From: JAICMB01 sp035295125 | Lineage (GTDB): Bacteria; Acidobacteriota; Terriglobia; Bryobacterales; Bryobacteraceae | Reading direction: 5' to 3' | NCBI GenBank assembly: GCA_035295125.1 | Contig: DATGJP010000008.1 | Location: 62,001-126,000, forward strand | Length of the DNA: 64,000 bases | Translations under genes and position numbers: made by a program | The notes under the pieces: generated by a model | What the model was told of the DNA's origin: nothing | Databases searched by the model: none | What the model saw: only the letters and a program-made list of their open reading frames with translations | Part shown: in pieces, positions 8,679 to 18,899 of the stretch | How the letters are laid out: the number at the start of each line of letters is the position of its first letter | Position numbering within the stretch: the first letter of the stretch is position 1

Positions 8679-11600
8679 ATGCGCCATGCCTCGTTGCTGG
8701 CCGCTATTCAGTTCGTAGCTTTTGTGGGCGTCATCAACGCCCAAACCACGTTCGCCACCATCACCGGTTCCGTAACCGACCCCTCCGGTCTTGCCATCCC
8801 CGCCGCACACATCACCGCCGTGCAGGCCGAAAGTGGGTACAAATACGAAGCCCAGACGAACGAGGCCGGAGTCTACACCCTTCCCAACCTGCTCGCGGGC
8901 ACCTATCGCGTCACCGTTAACGCCGCGGGCTTCAAAGATGCCGACGTGAAGGACGTCGAACTGGCCTCTCGTGACGTTCGCCGGTTGGACGTCACCATGC
9001 AAATCGGCCAGGTGGCCACCACCGTCGAAGTGTCCGGCGGCGGCGCGACACTCGTCGAAACCGAGACCGCCCGCATCAGCCAGACCCGGACCGCCGACGA
9101 CATGGAACGGCTGCCCCTGAACACTCGCAGCCTGACATCCTTTCTTTCCCTGTCGCCCGGTGTCGGCACGGCCAGTACTGTCACTTCCACGCGCCGTTAC
9201 GCGGGCAGCCGCCGCAACGAGTCCGACATCTCCGTGGATGGCGTCAGCACCACCGCCAGTAACGGCACCCAGATTTCGCCGCTCACAAACTACATTGAAA
9301 GTTTCAGCGAGGCGCGCGTGGATATGGCCAATAACACCGCTGAAAACGCCCCCATCGGCGAAGTCACCGTGGTTTCGAAGTCCGGAACCAACGAATTGCA
9401 CGGCTCCGCCTTCGACTACTACGTCACCCCCATGTTTCGGGCACGCGACCCGTTCGCTCCGCAGCGCGCTTCCGGAATTTCCCACCGTCCGGGCGGCGCC
9501 ATCGGCGGACCCGTCGTCCTTCCGCACCTCTACAATGGCCACAACAAGACGTTCTTCTACTTCTCCTACGAGACTTCCCAAGGCAGCATCACCCAGCAGC
9601 TTCTGAATCCCGGCGTCCCCCTTGCCCCCTGGCGTACTGGCGATTTCTCAGCTCTCCTGCCGACCACCGTGATAAGGATCCCACCACAGGCAAGCCCTTC
9701 TCCGGCAACATGATTCCGAAGGACCGCCTCAACGCCACCGCTCTCCAGATCCAGGACTTGTTCTACCCGCTCCCCAACTTCGGCAACCCCTCGGTGTTTC
9801 AGACTGCCAACTATCGTCAGATCGTCACCCACCCCTTCGATCCGAATAACTACTGGACCACGCGCGTCGACCACCGCTTCAGCGAGAAGCAATTCGTTTA
9901 CGGCCGCTATACCTGGCAGCGCCAGAACAATACCGATTACGACACCAATGGCAATCTTCCCGCGATCGGGCGCATTTACGATCAGCGCAACACCCGACAG
10001 ATCCTCGTTTCCTGGACCGATCTGTTTACCACGCAGCTCGTCAACGAGATGCGTTACGGCTATGCCTTCACAAACGAACCACGCTGGGGCCCGCTCAACG
10101 GGCCGGATACGGTCAACCAACTGCGCCTCAAGGGCCTGCTGCCCGACCTCCCCGACATCCCCGGCATTCCCAACATCGCTTTCTCCGGCCTCGGACTTCA
10201 GACCATCTCGCAACAGGTCTATCGCAGCCCCGGATTTTACAATCGCGCCCACTTCCTGCAGGACCACCTGAGCTGGTTCCGCGGCAAGCACAGCATCAAG
10301 TCCGGCGTTCAGATCACGCGGTACGACGCCAACGACGTTTCTCAATCCTCGAACCTGTTCGGAAACCTGACATTCTCGAACCGCTTCACCGGCTTCCCGT
10401 ATGCCGATTTCCTGCTCGGCCTTCCTACCACCGCACGCCGCGCCGGACCGGCCCTCGATTCGCCGTTCTATCGCTACTCTTACGACTTCTTCGTCACGGA
10501 TGAATATAAAATCACACCCAAGCTCACCTTGAATCTTGGCGTGCGTTATGAGTTGCATCCGTATTGGTCTTCGGGCAACGACCTGTCATCGGTGTTCGAC
10601 ATCAAGACCGGGGCAATCGTGGTCCCCGACGGCTCCGTCAACAAAATTAACGCGCTGCTTCCCGCGAACTACGTCAAGGTCATCCCCGCATCGCAGGCGG
10701 GTTACTCCGGTACCGCCCTGCTTACGACCGACAAGAACAACATCGCCCCTCGCGTCGGTCTCGCCTGGCGGCCCTGGGGTGAGAAAACCGTCGTCCGCGC
10801 AGGCTTCGGAATTTACTACGACGTAGTTCCCGCTTATGTCAGCATGGCGGGTGTCCCGTTCTCCATCAGCGAACCGTCATACACCAACCCCACAACGAAT
10901 CCAACGGTCATCCTCCCGGTGGTGTTTCCCAACTCTGTTGCGGGCCCGACAACCGTCTCGCTGCCCAGCGCCTTCAAGAAGGATCTACGCATCCCCTACA
11001 GCATTCAATACAACATAACCATCGAGCGGCAGATCGCGAAAATGGGTGTGCGCCTCTCCTACATCGCCACGGGTACAAGGCAGGGCGAATACGCCTACAA
11101 CTACAATTCGCCGATCGCCGATACCAACCTCTACATCAATAAGCCGAGGCCCTTCCCGCAATACCCGAACTTCAACTACATCACCAACGGCGCCGGCCAC
11201 CAGTACAACTCGCTCAACCTCGAAGTGAAGCGGCGCTTCGCCTCGGGGCTGCTTTATGACTTCTCCTGGGTATGGGCGCGCGATATCGGCGACCTCGAGG
11301 GCGGCAACGTTCCGAGCAATACTCTTGAATACCAGGCCCCGGAGTACGCGTACGACCTTCATCGTGAGCGGGCGGTCTGGGAAGACATCCCCGCCCACCG
11401 CGTCACCGGCGACTTCATTTATGAAATGCCCTTCGGCAGGGGCAAGAAGTGGCTCTCCAACGGCCGCCTCACGAACCTCGTTTTTGGCGGCTGGGAAATC
11501 AGCGCCGTGTACGCCTTCAACACCGGGATGTTCCTGACGCCGCTCTGGACCGGACCCGATCCGACCGGCACATTCAACACCTCCAACTCGACACCGGCCC

Positions 11601-11992
11601 AGGTCACGATCCGTCCCAACGCCAACTCAAATCCCAACACCGGACCCCAGACCGTCAATGCCTGGTTCAATGTCGGCGCATTCAGCGCCCCTAGCCCGGG
11701 AACGTTCGGGACCTCTGCCAAAGGCGTGATCATCGGCCCGAGCTCCTGGGTAATCGACAGCCAGGTCGCGAAGAACTTCGCCATCACGGAACGCCTTCGT
11801 CTCCGCTGCGAGCTCGGCGCCACCAACCTGCTGAATCATCCCAACTGGGGCAACCCCAACCTGAACATCACGAGTATCGGAGCGGCGGGCGTGATCACCT
11901 CCGTGGGCTATGGCAACGGAACCACCGGAGGAGTCGGCCTGGACTCCTCTGCCCAGCGCGCCCTCCGCCTGGGCCTACGGGTGGAATGGTAA
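8679..11992 (+). pseudogene. Oar-like TonB-dependent receptor with carboxypeptidase-regulatory domain, one frameshift
   Basis: An outer-membrane receptor of the acidobacterial Oar type. Residues 1-22 are a signal peptide ending in VINAQ; a carboxypeptidase-regulatory-like domain follows (ITGSVTDPSGLAIPAAHITA to YRVTVNAAGF), then the plug (ISQTRTADDMERLPLNTRS) and the barrel, ending LRLGLRVEW. The first frame ends at 9713. The second, open from before 9710, continues directly: DPTTGKPFSGN begins at 9677 in the second frame, right after TVI in the first. One base is missing near 9672-9676, where GTGATAAGGAT probably was GTGATAAAGGAT. Total length about 1105 residues fits the family. Its TAA stop is the one inside a family 2 repeat. 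It precedes a pectinase gene, so pectin oligosaccharide uptake or binding is a reasonable inference. Confidence 0.85.
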
Positions 11993-12028
11993 GGCAGGTT
12001 TTCAACCTGCGGCGGATTTTTAATCCGC
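11989..12028 (+). repeat. family 2 paired-hairpin repeat, copy 1
   Basis: It begins GTAAGG, where TAA is the stop codon of the TonB receptor. Hairpin 1 is GCAGGTT-TTC-AACCTGC and hairpin 2 is GCGGATT-TTT-AATCCGC, both with seven perfect base pairs. The copy at 55447-55484 has the same layout with paired substitutions in hairpin 1. Confidence 0.75.
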
Positions 12029-12030
12029 GA

Positions 12031-14197
12031 TTGTTGATCCTGTGCACAGTACTCCAAGCACAGGATCAACGCCAGGTAACCGAACCTCATTTTTCCTCCC
12101 GCCTGCACAGTTCTCACCGCCACCCAAACCGAAGACGTCAACGAAACAAAACTCGACACCACAAGAATCCAAACCGCCATAGATCACTGCAACCCTGGCC
12201 AATCCGTCCAACTAAAATCCAACGGTCCCCGGAGAATCTTCCTCACCGCCCCCCTCCACTTAAAACCCGGAGTAACGCTGCTGATCGACGCGAACACCGC
12301 CCTCTTCGCCTCCCGCAACCCTCGCGACTACGACCTGACTCCCGGCAGTTGCGGAGTAGTCAACCAAAGAGGTCACGGCTGTCAGACCCTGATCCTCGCC
12401 GACAAAGCGCCGGGCAGCGGAATTATGGGCGACGGTTCTATCGACGGGCGCGGAGGAGCCACGCTCGTGGGTCAGGACGTCACCTGGTGGGACCTCGCGA
12501 AAGAGGCCAAGGTGAAAGACCTCTCCCAAAGCGTCGCCCGCCTGATCAGCGTCCGCGAATCGGACAACTTCACGCTTTACCGCATCACGCTCCGCAACTC
12601 ACCTAACTTCCATGTCAATGTGGAGCGCAGCAACGGCTTCACCGCCTGGGGCGTCCACATCCGGACGCCGAAAACCGCCCGCAACACGGACGGAATCGAC
12701 CCGTCGTCCTCCACCAACGTCACCATCACCCACTGCGACATCTCAACCGGCGATGACGACATCGCAATCAAGGCCGGCGCAGCGGGACCCGCCACCCACA
12801 TGACCATCGCCCATAATCACTTCTATAGCGGCCACGGCATGTCGATCGGCAGCGGAACCGAAGGCGGCGTGAGCGCTATCCGGGTCAGCGATCTCACGAT
12901 CGACGGAGCCGACAACGGAATCCGCATCAAATCCGACCGCAGCCGAGGAGGCCTGGTCGAGGATGTCTCCTATGAAAACATCTGCATGCGAGACGTCCCG
13001 AACCCAATCGTCCTGACCTCGATGTACACCACCTTCCCCGGGAAGAAGCTGCCGATCTATCGCAACATCGTCCTAAAAGACGTCCGCAGCCTCACGCCGG
13101 GATGGGTGACCTATCTTGGCGTAGATCCGGAACACAAACTCGAGGCCAACCTCAAAAACGTCGCCGTCGAAGGCCAAACTCGCACCGAAAACGCCGATCT
13201 TCACAACATTCCCGGCACGCCGATCCACTGCGAAGACCGCTTTCCGCCTCTCGCCGACATAAAAACCGCTCCCGCCGCGCGAGTCACCGTGCCCGCGGAA
13301 GACAAAACCCTCTACGTAGCCACCTCCGGCACCGGCGATTACTACTCCATTCAGCGCGCCATCGACGTCGCGCCGGCCGAAGGAGCCGTCATCTCTATTG
13401 CCCCCGGGACCTACCGCGAAGTTCTGACCATCACCAAGCCCAACATCCACCTCCGCGGAGCCTATACGGATCCTGCCAAGGCTGTCATCGTCTTCGACAA
13501 AAGTGCCGGCACTTCAGGCGGCACCCTGAACTCCGCCACGGTAAACGTTCTCGCCGACAACTTCACCGCTGAAAACCTGACCTTTGCCAACGATTTCAAC
13601 GCCACACACCCGCAGTTGCCCCAAGGCTCCCAGGCCTTAGCGCTCAAAATCACCGGCGACCGGGCGATCTTCCGCAACATGCGCTTCCTCGGCAACCAGG
13701 ACACGGTCTACGCCGCCACACACCGCCAGTACTTTACGCACTGCTACATCGAAGGCAATGTCGACTTCATCTTTGGCGACGGCAAGACGGTTTTCGAGGA
13801 CTGCGAGATCCACAGCAACCAGCACTCGGTCGGCTTTCTCACCGCACAGGGCAAGAACGCCCCGGACCAGGACAGCGGTTTCGTCTTTAATCGCTGCCGC
13901 CTGACCGCCGATCCGGGAGTCGCCAACGTCTGGCTGGGCCGTCCCTGGCGCCCTTACGCGACGGTGATCTTCCTGAATACGGAAATGGGTTCCCATATTG
14001 AACCCGCCGGCTGGAGGGAATGGCACCCCGGCGAGACGCACTCCATCGAAACTGCCTTCTACGCCGAGTTCAACTCCTCGGGTCCCGGCGCACACCCGGC
14101 CGAACGCGATCCGCACACCCGCAAACTTACTTCCGCCGAGGCCGCCCGCTACGAAACGAAGCGCTTTCTGGCTGGCTCCGACGATTGGGCACCCTAA
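12031..14197 (+). CDS. polygalacturonase (GH28)-pectin methylesterase (CE8) fusion, frameshift near its 5' end
   Basis: One protein carries both pectin-degrading activities. The GH28 half spans to about base 13250, with the catalytic Asp signatures NTDGID and TGDDDIAIKAG and the later GHGMSIGSG and IRIKSD. The CE8 half begins near TLYVATSGTGDYYSIQRAID and has AALxLxxxGD-type motifs followed by FLGNQDTVYA, GNVDFIFGDG (catalytic Asp) and VWLGRPWRPYATVIF (Arg/Trp). The frame from 14197 is open back to 12080 without a standard start, yet reads CTVLTATQTEDVNETKLDTT, the normal GH28 N-terminus. A signal peptide (LILCTVLQAQDQ) from TTG 12031 or 12034 lies one frame away, and joins perfectly if the T5 run at 12090-12094 had four T. 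The longest ATG-started part is 12425-14197. Exported or periplasmic action on pectin is expected. Confidence 0.85.
12033..12070. repeat. perfect 13-bp inverted repeat
   Basis: GTTGATCCTGTGC at 12033-12045 and GCACAGGATCAAC at 12058-12070 are exact inverted copies with a 12-base loop. No T-run follows, so it is not a classical terminator. It directly follows the family 2 repeat and covers the signal-peptide codons of the pectinase gene. Confidence 0.7.
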
Positions 14198-14229
14198 CTG
14201 GTAGCCGGGCAAAACGTCCAAACACCACC

Positions 14230-16599
14230 ATGCGACTCGTCTACCGTACCTGCCGCTCGCTATTGAATCGCCCGAAATTCTGTTTCGCCATCATCCTCAC
14301 CCTGGCCTTGGGTATCGGTGCAAACAGCGCGATCTTCTCGGTAATCGACGCCGTGCTCCTGCAGCCGCTCCCCTATCCAGGCGGCGACCGCGTGGTAGCA
14401 ATCTTCCAGTCGAACCCCGACCAGCAGGTCGTGCGCGGCGATCTGTCGCCCGCCCAAGTCGAGGAGTGGAACACCGCGAACCACAGTTTCGTGGCCATCG
14501 CCGCCGCTGCCGCGGAAAACGTCGCCGAGACTTCCGGCGCGCTTCCGGAAAAGCTGGTCCGGGCCCGAATCTCACCGCGCTTTTTCTCGGTGCTCGGCAT
14601 GCCTCCGATCATCGGCCGCTTCTTCAGCCCGGACGAGGATCAGACTAATGGCCCGCGCGCCGCGATCGTCAGCGAGCGCTTCTGGAAACGACGGTTCGGC
14701 GCCGACCCGGCGGCCATCGGTCAGTCCTTGCGTTTCTCAGACGAGTCGTTCCCGATCGTCGGCGTTCTCCCCGATTCCTTCCATTTCCCATCGCCGGGAG
14801 TGGATGTTTGGGCTCCCGCGCAGCTTCGGCCGGTAGTAATGCGCATGCGTGAGCAAATGTGGTATTCCACCGTCGGCCTCCTGAAACCTGGCGTGAACAT
14901 CCGCACCGCGCAGGCGGATCTAGCTTCGATCCAAAATCGTCTGGGGAAGCAGTTCCCGGTGACCGATGCGCATTGGACGCCCATTGTGGAACACCTGGAG
15001 AAGAACGGCAAAAGCACAGCCGGCCGACCGCTTTGGATTCTCTTCGGTTCGGTCTCGCTCCTGCTCCTGATTGCCTGTGTCAACGTCGCCTGCCTGCTGC
15101 TCGCGGATGGCAAACGCCGCGAGCGTGAAATCGCCATCTGTTTCTCGCTTGGCGCGCGACGGGGACAGATCATCCGCGACCTGCTGGCCGAGTCGCTCTG
15201 CCTCGCGGTGCCCGGTGCCGCGCTAGGCCTGATCGCATCGGTCTGGGGCGCCAGCCTGTTTCGACACGCCGCCGGAAAGCTACCCCGCATCGAGCAAATG
15301 CAGCTCGATTGGCGCATTGTTTTATTCACCCTCTCGATCGGGCTCGCCACCACGCTACTCTTCGGCCTCCTGCCGGCATTCCAGATCACGCGCTATCAGG
15401 GTTCGCGATCCCAGGTCAGCGGCCAGCAACCGCTGCTTCGCGCCCTGGTGGCGGCGCAAATCGCGCTCGCCATCGTGCTTGTAGTCGGCGCCGGCCTGCT
15501 GATCCGCACCTTGTCCGAACTCGGCCGGGTCCCCCTCGGTTTCCAGCCCGATCCGGTGCTGACGTTCCGAATGAGTGCCAGTTGGGCTGAAAAGGCGAAA
15601 GCCGCACTCGTTCGTCAACGCATTTACCGCACGATCGACGCCTTGCGGACGATTCCGGGCGTCGAAGACGCCGCCACGACACTGACCCTGCCCGGCGGCG
15701 GCGATGTTTACCCGCAACCATTCGATATAGTCGGCCGCAATACGATTACGGGAGTCAAATCCAGCGCCGACCTGCAACTGGTCGCACCCCATTATTTCCA
15801 CGTGCTCGGCATCCCGATTCTGTCCGGCCAGACCTGCCGTGAAACCTTGGATTCCAACCCGATACAGCCTGCCCTGGTCAATCGCGCTTTCGCGGATAAG
15901 TTCTTCCCCAACCAGAACCCGCTGCAACAGCATCTCGCGACTCCGCCGCCCTCCCCCGTCACGTTCGAAATCGTCGCTGTTGTCGGCGATGTCCACGAGC
16001 ACGGCTACGCGCAGGATCCGCAGCCGACCATCTATAGTTGCGGCGCCCCTGGCTTCTTCCCCGATCCTGAGTTCATGGTGAAGGCGCAGGGCAATCCGAT
16101 GCTTCTTGCCGAGTCGATCCGTCAAAAGCTGGGGCCGCTCGAACCGAGTCGTGCGGTCTACGACGTGAAGCGCCTGTCAGATTACTTGAGTTCCTCCCTC
16201 GACGAACGCCGTTTTCAGACCCTGCTCTTGAGCCTGTTTGGGTCCACCGCGCTCCTCCTCGCCGCCATCGGTTTATACGGCGTGATGAGCTTCATCGTGT
16301 CCCAACGAACCCGCGAAATCGGGCTCCGGGTCGCGCTCGGCGCCCGCCCGGCTCAAGTGCTGGCGCAGGTTTACCGCCAGGGTGCGGTTACGGCCGGGAC
16401 CGGTATGCTCGCGGGGCTCGGCCTGGCCGTCCTGCTCACGCGCTACATCAGCAGCCTCCTGTTCGGAGTGAAACCATTCGATGGTCTGACGTTCGGCGCC
16501 GTCATCGTCTTGCTGGCTGTAGTGGCCGCCTTTGCCACCTGGGGTCCGGCTCGACGTGCCACCCAGGTCGATCCCATGGAAGCGCTTCGCCAGGAATGA
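14230..16599 (+). CDS. MacB/FtsX-like ABC transporter permease
   Basis: From ATG 14230 (MRLVYRTCRSLLNRPKF) the product is 789 residues; the open frame to 14020 overlaps the pectinase gene and is not protein-like. Layout is that of acidobacterial duplicated permeases: a first helix (FAIILTLALGIGANSAIFSV) with the conserved LLQPLPYPGGDRVV, a MacB-type periplasmic domain (to about residue 270), three helices with LLLIACVNVACLLLADGKRR, a second periplasmic domain, and a final FtsX domain (LYGVMSFIVSQRTREIGLRVALGA). No ATPase gene is adjacent, which is usual for these orphan permeases. Substrate unknown; export of peptides or lipoprotein-linked stress signalling are possibilities. It starts 32 bases after the pectinase stop. 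Confidence 0.9.
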   Translation: MRLVYRTCRSLLNRPKFCFAIILTLALGIGANSAIFSVIDAVLLQPLPYPGGDRVVAIFQSNPDQQVVRGDLSPAQVEEWNTANHSFVAIAAAAAENVAETSGALPEKLVRARISPRFFSVLGMPPIIGRFFSPDEDQTNGPRAAIVSERFWKRRFGADPAAIGQSLRFSDESFPIVGVLPDSFHFPSPGVDVWAPAQLRPVVMRMREQMWYSTVGLLKPGVNIRTAQADLASIQNRLGKQFPVTDAHWTPIVEHLEKNGKSTAGRPLWILFGSVSLLLLIACVNVACLLLADGKRREREIAICFSLGARRGQIIRDLLAESLCLAVPGAALGLIASVWGASLFRHAAGKLPRIEQMQLDWRIVLFTLSIGLATTLLFGLLPAFQITRYQGSRSQVSGQQPLLRALVAAQIALAIVLVVGAGLLIRTLSELGRVPLGFQPDPVLTFRMSASWAEKAKAALVRQRIYRTIDALRTIPGVEDAATTLTLPGGGDVYPQPFDIVGRNTITGVKSSADLQLVAPHYFHVLGIPILSGQTCRETLDSNPIQPALVNRAFADKFFPNQNPLQQHLATPPPSPVTFEIVAVVGDVHEHGYAQDPQPTIYSCGAPGFFPDPEFMVKAQGNPMLLAESIRQKLGPLEPSRAVYDVKRLSDYLSSSLDERRFQTLLLSLFGSTALLLAAIGLYGVMSFIVSQRTREIGLRVALGARPAQVLAQVYRQGAVTAGTGMLAGLGLAVLLTRYISSLLFGVKPFDGLTFGAVIVLLAVVAAFATWGPARRATQVDPMEALRQE

Positions 16600-16616
16600 C
16601 ATGCTAGACTGAAAAC

Positions 16617-16976
16617 GTGGATGGACCTGCGTCCAAAGTTAAGCGCTTTGTTTTCTGGGACTATCCTCGGGCAGGCTGGCAATACGATGTCATGGTCGGC
16701 CTGATCCTGCTGTTCATTTTTCTCACACCGCGAGACTGGTTCCGAGATCAACCGAAGCCGAACAGCGTCACCATGATCCCTTCGGCTGAAAAAGGCGCCA
16801 GTACCTTCTGGATGGCTCCAGCACTGCTCGCGGGAGTACCTGAGTCCGAAAGGTTGACTAAATCCGGCGTCTTGCTAAGAACGCTGAGGGGAAAAAAGTA
16901 CAACGTCGTGCGCCTGGAACCGATTTTCGACTCGGAACAGGAGATCCAGGGCTACATAGCGTACACGAACCCATAA
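16617..16976 (+). CDS. small single-helix membrane protein, unknown
   Basis: GTG 16617 gives 119 residues. There is one transmembrane segment (YDVMVGLILLFIFLTP) after a short polar head with FVFWDYPRAGWQ, and a soluble part outside or inside. I have no family name for it; the head-and-helix pattern looks like a conserved acidobacterial protein. It lies 17 bases after the permease stop and 28 bases before the LolA-like gene, so these may be co-transcribed. Function is not predictable. Confidence 0.7.
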   Translation: MDGPASKVKRFVFWDYPRAGWQYDVMVGLILLFIFLTPRDWFRDQPKPNSVTMIPSAEKGASTFWMAPALLAGVPESERLTKSGVLLRTLRGKKYNVVRLEPIFDSEQEIQGYIAYTNP

Positions 16977-17004
16977 GTTAGGGTCACGTTCCGAACCAAA
17001 TCCC

Positions 17005-17697
17005 ATGCCTGCCAAGTACCCAGCCAGTGTCTTGTCCGTTTTTGGGGCGCTCGTTATAGCGCTCGCCGCGCAGCCGCAACCCCCCGAACTGCAGGATGTA
17101 CTGCACCGCCTGGATCAGGCCGCGCAAAAATTTCGCGGCATGTCGGCGAAGATAGAGCGAAAAGATTACACCGCCGTTTTGAAGGATACCTCCACTCAAA
17201 CCGGCACCGTCGCCATGAAAAAGCTCGGTGAGCATGGGCTTCAAGGTGTTATGGATATTACCGCGCCCGACAAGGTCAGCTATGCATTTAATGGCGGCAA
17301 GTTCGAGAAATACACCCCGACGATGAACACGGTCGAGGAGTACGACGTCGGCGCTAAGGGCGAGGAGTTGGAGCGCTTCCTGATGCTGGGCTTCGGAACT
17401 TCGGGCGCTGAATTGCTCAACAGCTATCAGGTTAAGTTTGGTGGTAATGACACCGTGAACGGACAAAACACAGTACGGCTTGAGCTGACGCCGACCGCGG
17501 CCGACGCAAAAAAGTACATGAAGGAGGTCGACCTCTGGATTCCACAAGGGGGAAACTACCCCGTCCAGGAAAAAATGATTCAGCCGTCCGGGGATTACAC
17601 CTTAGTGACGTATAGCGATGTCGACCTGCATCCGAATCTCACGGATAAGAATCTAAGACTCAACCCGCCGAAAGGTGTTAAGAGAATTAAGCCTTAA
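17005..17697 (+). CDS. LolA-like outer-membrane lipoprotein-sorting protein
   Basis: The 230-residue product has a signal peptide (SVLSVFGALVIALAAQ) and then a LolA-like half-barrel. DVLHRLDQAAQKFRGMSAKI, VMDITAPDKVSYAFNGGKFEKYTP and KYMKEVDLWIPQGGNYPVQ fit the family, which carries lipoproteins or other lipids across the periplasm. The residues GFGTSGAELLNSYQV lie where the family has its flexible segment. It follows a small membrane protein and precedes the DUF1624 gene by 12 bases. Whether it is a true LolA or a general lipid-binding relative cannot be told. Confidence 0.8.
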   Translation: MPAKYPASVLSVFGALVIALAAQPQPPELQDVLHRLDQAAQKFRGMSAKIERKDYTAVLKDTSTQTGTVAMKKLGEHGLQGVMDITAPDKVSYAFNGGKFEKYTPTMNTVEEYDVGAKGEELERFLMLGFGTSGAELLNSYQVKFGGNDTVNGQNTVRLELTPTAADAKKYMKEVDLWIPQGGNYPVQEKMIQPSGDYTLVTYSDVDLHPNLTDKNLRLNPPKGVKRIKP

Positions 17698-17709
17698 GAC
17701 GTCCTTGCA

Positions 17710-18828
17710 ATGATTTCCACGATCCAATCGAACAACCGGGTAACGAGCGCTCGCCTGAGCTTTCTCGACTGGGCGCGCGGTTTCGCGGTTCTTATCATCT
17801 TGCAAGGGCATGTTTTTCATTCTTTTACAAAACCCGAACTGCGTACGGACGGACCATATGTCATCTCGCAGTTCATGGGTGGAGTAGCGCCGGCCATTTT
17901 CCTCAGCCTGACCGGAATCACGCTTGCTTTCCTCATGGACAAGCGCGAGCGCCAGGGCCTTCCGTACAAGCGCCGCTGGGTAGCAGCACTGCGCCGAGGT
18001 GGTTATCTTCTCGGCCTGGCGTTTCTGTTCCGCTTGCAGATGTTCCTGTCGGGATGGCCAAGTAGTCCGGCTCCCGAACTGCTCAAGGTCGACGTTCTAA
18101 ACTGCATGGGATTTGCGATCGGCCTATATTCGCTGATGGCATTCCTGACAACCGCTCAGCGCGCAAAAGTTTCCGCCTTGGTGGGTATTGTCATCGCTGC
18201 GGCATCGCCGCTGATTTCAGCGGCCGACTGGAGTTGGCTCCCGCCGCAGATCTCCGCGTACTTTGTTCCGAACTTCAACTACTTCGCATTCTTCCCGTGG
18301 GCGGCATTCATTGCTTTCGGCGTGAGCATGGGCAGCGTCTTGCGTCTGACGCAGCCCGATCAGATGAACCGGCTCATGCAATGGTCCGCCATTGTGGGCC
18401 TGGCGCTGATTTTTGGCGGTCAGTATTGTTCGAACTTTCCGTATTCCGTGTATCCGAAGTCGGAAGACTTCTGGCTGAATAGCCCCTGGCTGATCTTCAT
18501 GAAGCTCGGCGCGTTCCTGGAGTTGCTGGCCGTCGCGTACCTGTGGAATGAATACGGAAGCCGCGGCTGGAGCTGGCTGCGTCAGTTCGGAACCACTTCA
18601 CTGTTGATCTATTGGGTCCACATCGAACTCGTCTACGGACGGTGGTTCGGCGCCTGGAAGAACAACCTGAATGCCCCGCAGTGCGTCGCCTGTGCGGTTG
18701 GGCTCATCCTCCTGATGCTCGGCATGTCGGTGACGCGCACGCGCCTGAAGGGCAAGCGCATTCCGCTGCCGTCTTTCTCAATTCCATATTTCACATACAC
18801 GAAGCCGAGCCGCGTCCCGGGGGATTGA
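17710..18828 (+). CDS. DUF1624 / heparan-alpha-glucosaminide N-acetyltransferase-like membrane protein
   Basis: This 372-residue multi-pass protein opens with the family signature RLSFLDWARGFAVLIILQGH; the His in LQGHVFHSF is the likely acyl-transfer residue. About ten hydrophobic segments follow, for example VAPAIFLSLTGITLAFLMD and FGTTSLLIYWVHIELVYG. Relatives transfer acetyl groups across membranes onto sugars, but most bacterial members are uncharacterised. It is the last plus-strand gene here; the aldo/keto reductase operon converges on it with 71 bases between. Confidence 0.8.
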   Translation: MISTIQSNNRVTSARLSFLDWARGFAVLIILQGHVFHSFTKPELRTDGPYVISQFMGGVAPAIFLSLTGITLAFLMDKRERQGLPYKRRWVAALRRGGYLLGLAFLFRLQMFLSGWPSSPAPELLKVDVLNCMGFAIGLYSLMAFLTTAQRAKVSALVGIVIAAASPLISAADWSWLPPQISAYFVPNFNYFAFFPWAAFIAFGVSMGSVLRLTQPDQMNRLMQWSAIVGLALIFGGQYCSNFPYSVYPKSEDFWLNSPWLIFMKLGAFLELLAVAYLWNEYGSRGWSWLRQFGTTSLLIYWVHIELVYGRWFGAWKNNLNAPQCVACAVGLILLMLGMSVTRTRLKGKRIPLPSFSIPYFTYTKPSRVPGD

Positions 18829-18848
18829 CCTCGGGTTTGGCGATGTAG

Positions 18849-18893
18849 CGCAGCTTTCAGCCGGCACATGGGCAGCCTAAAGGCTGTGTTACA
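18849..18893 (+). repeat. possible family 2 paired-hairpin repeat, degenerate copy
   Basis: Two adjacent hairpins sit between convergent genes: GCGCAGCTTTCAGCCGGC (imperfect) and CAGCCT-AA-AGGCTG (perfect six pairs). The arrangement resembles the family 2 copies at 11989 and 55447, but the sequence has diverged. It could also serve as a two-way terminator. Confidence 0.4.
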
Positions 18894-18899
18894 GCAACG

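Noticed and set aside
8574..10558. two long minus-strand open frames (335 and 330 residues) opposite the TonB receptor
   Set aside because: They mirror the codon bias of the receptor gene, have glycine/valine-rich translations without motifs, and are shadows.
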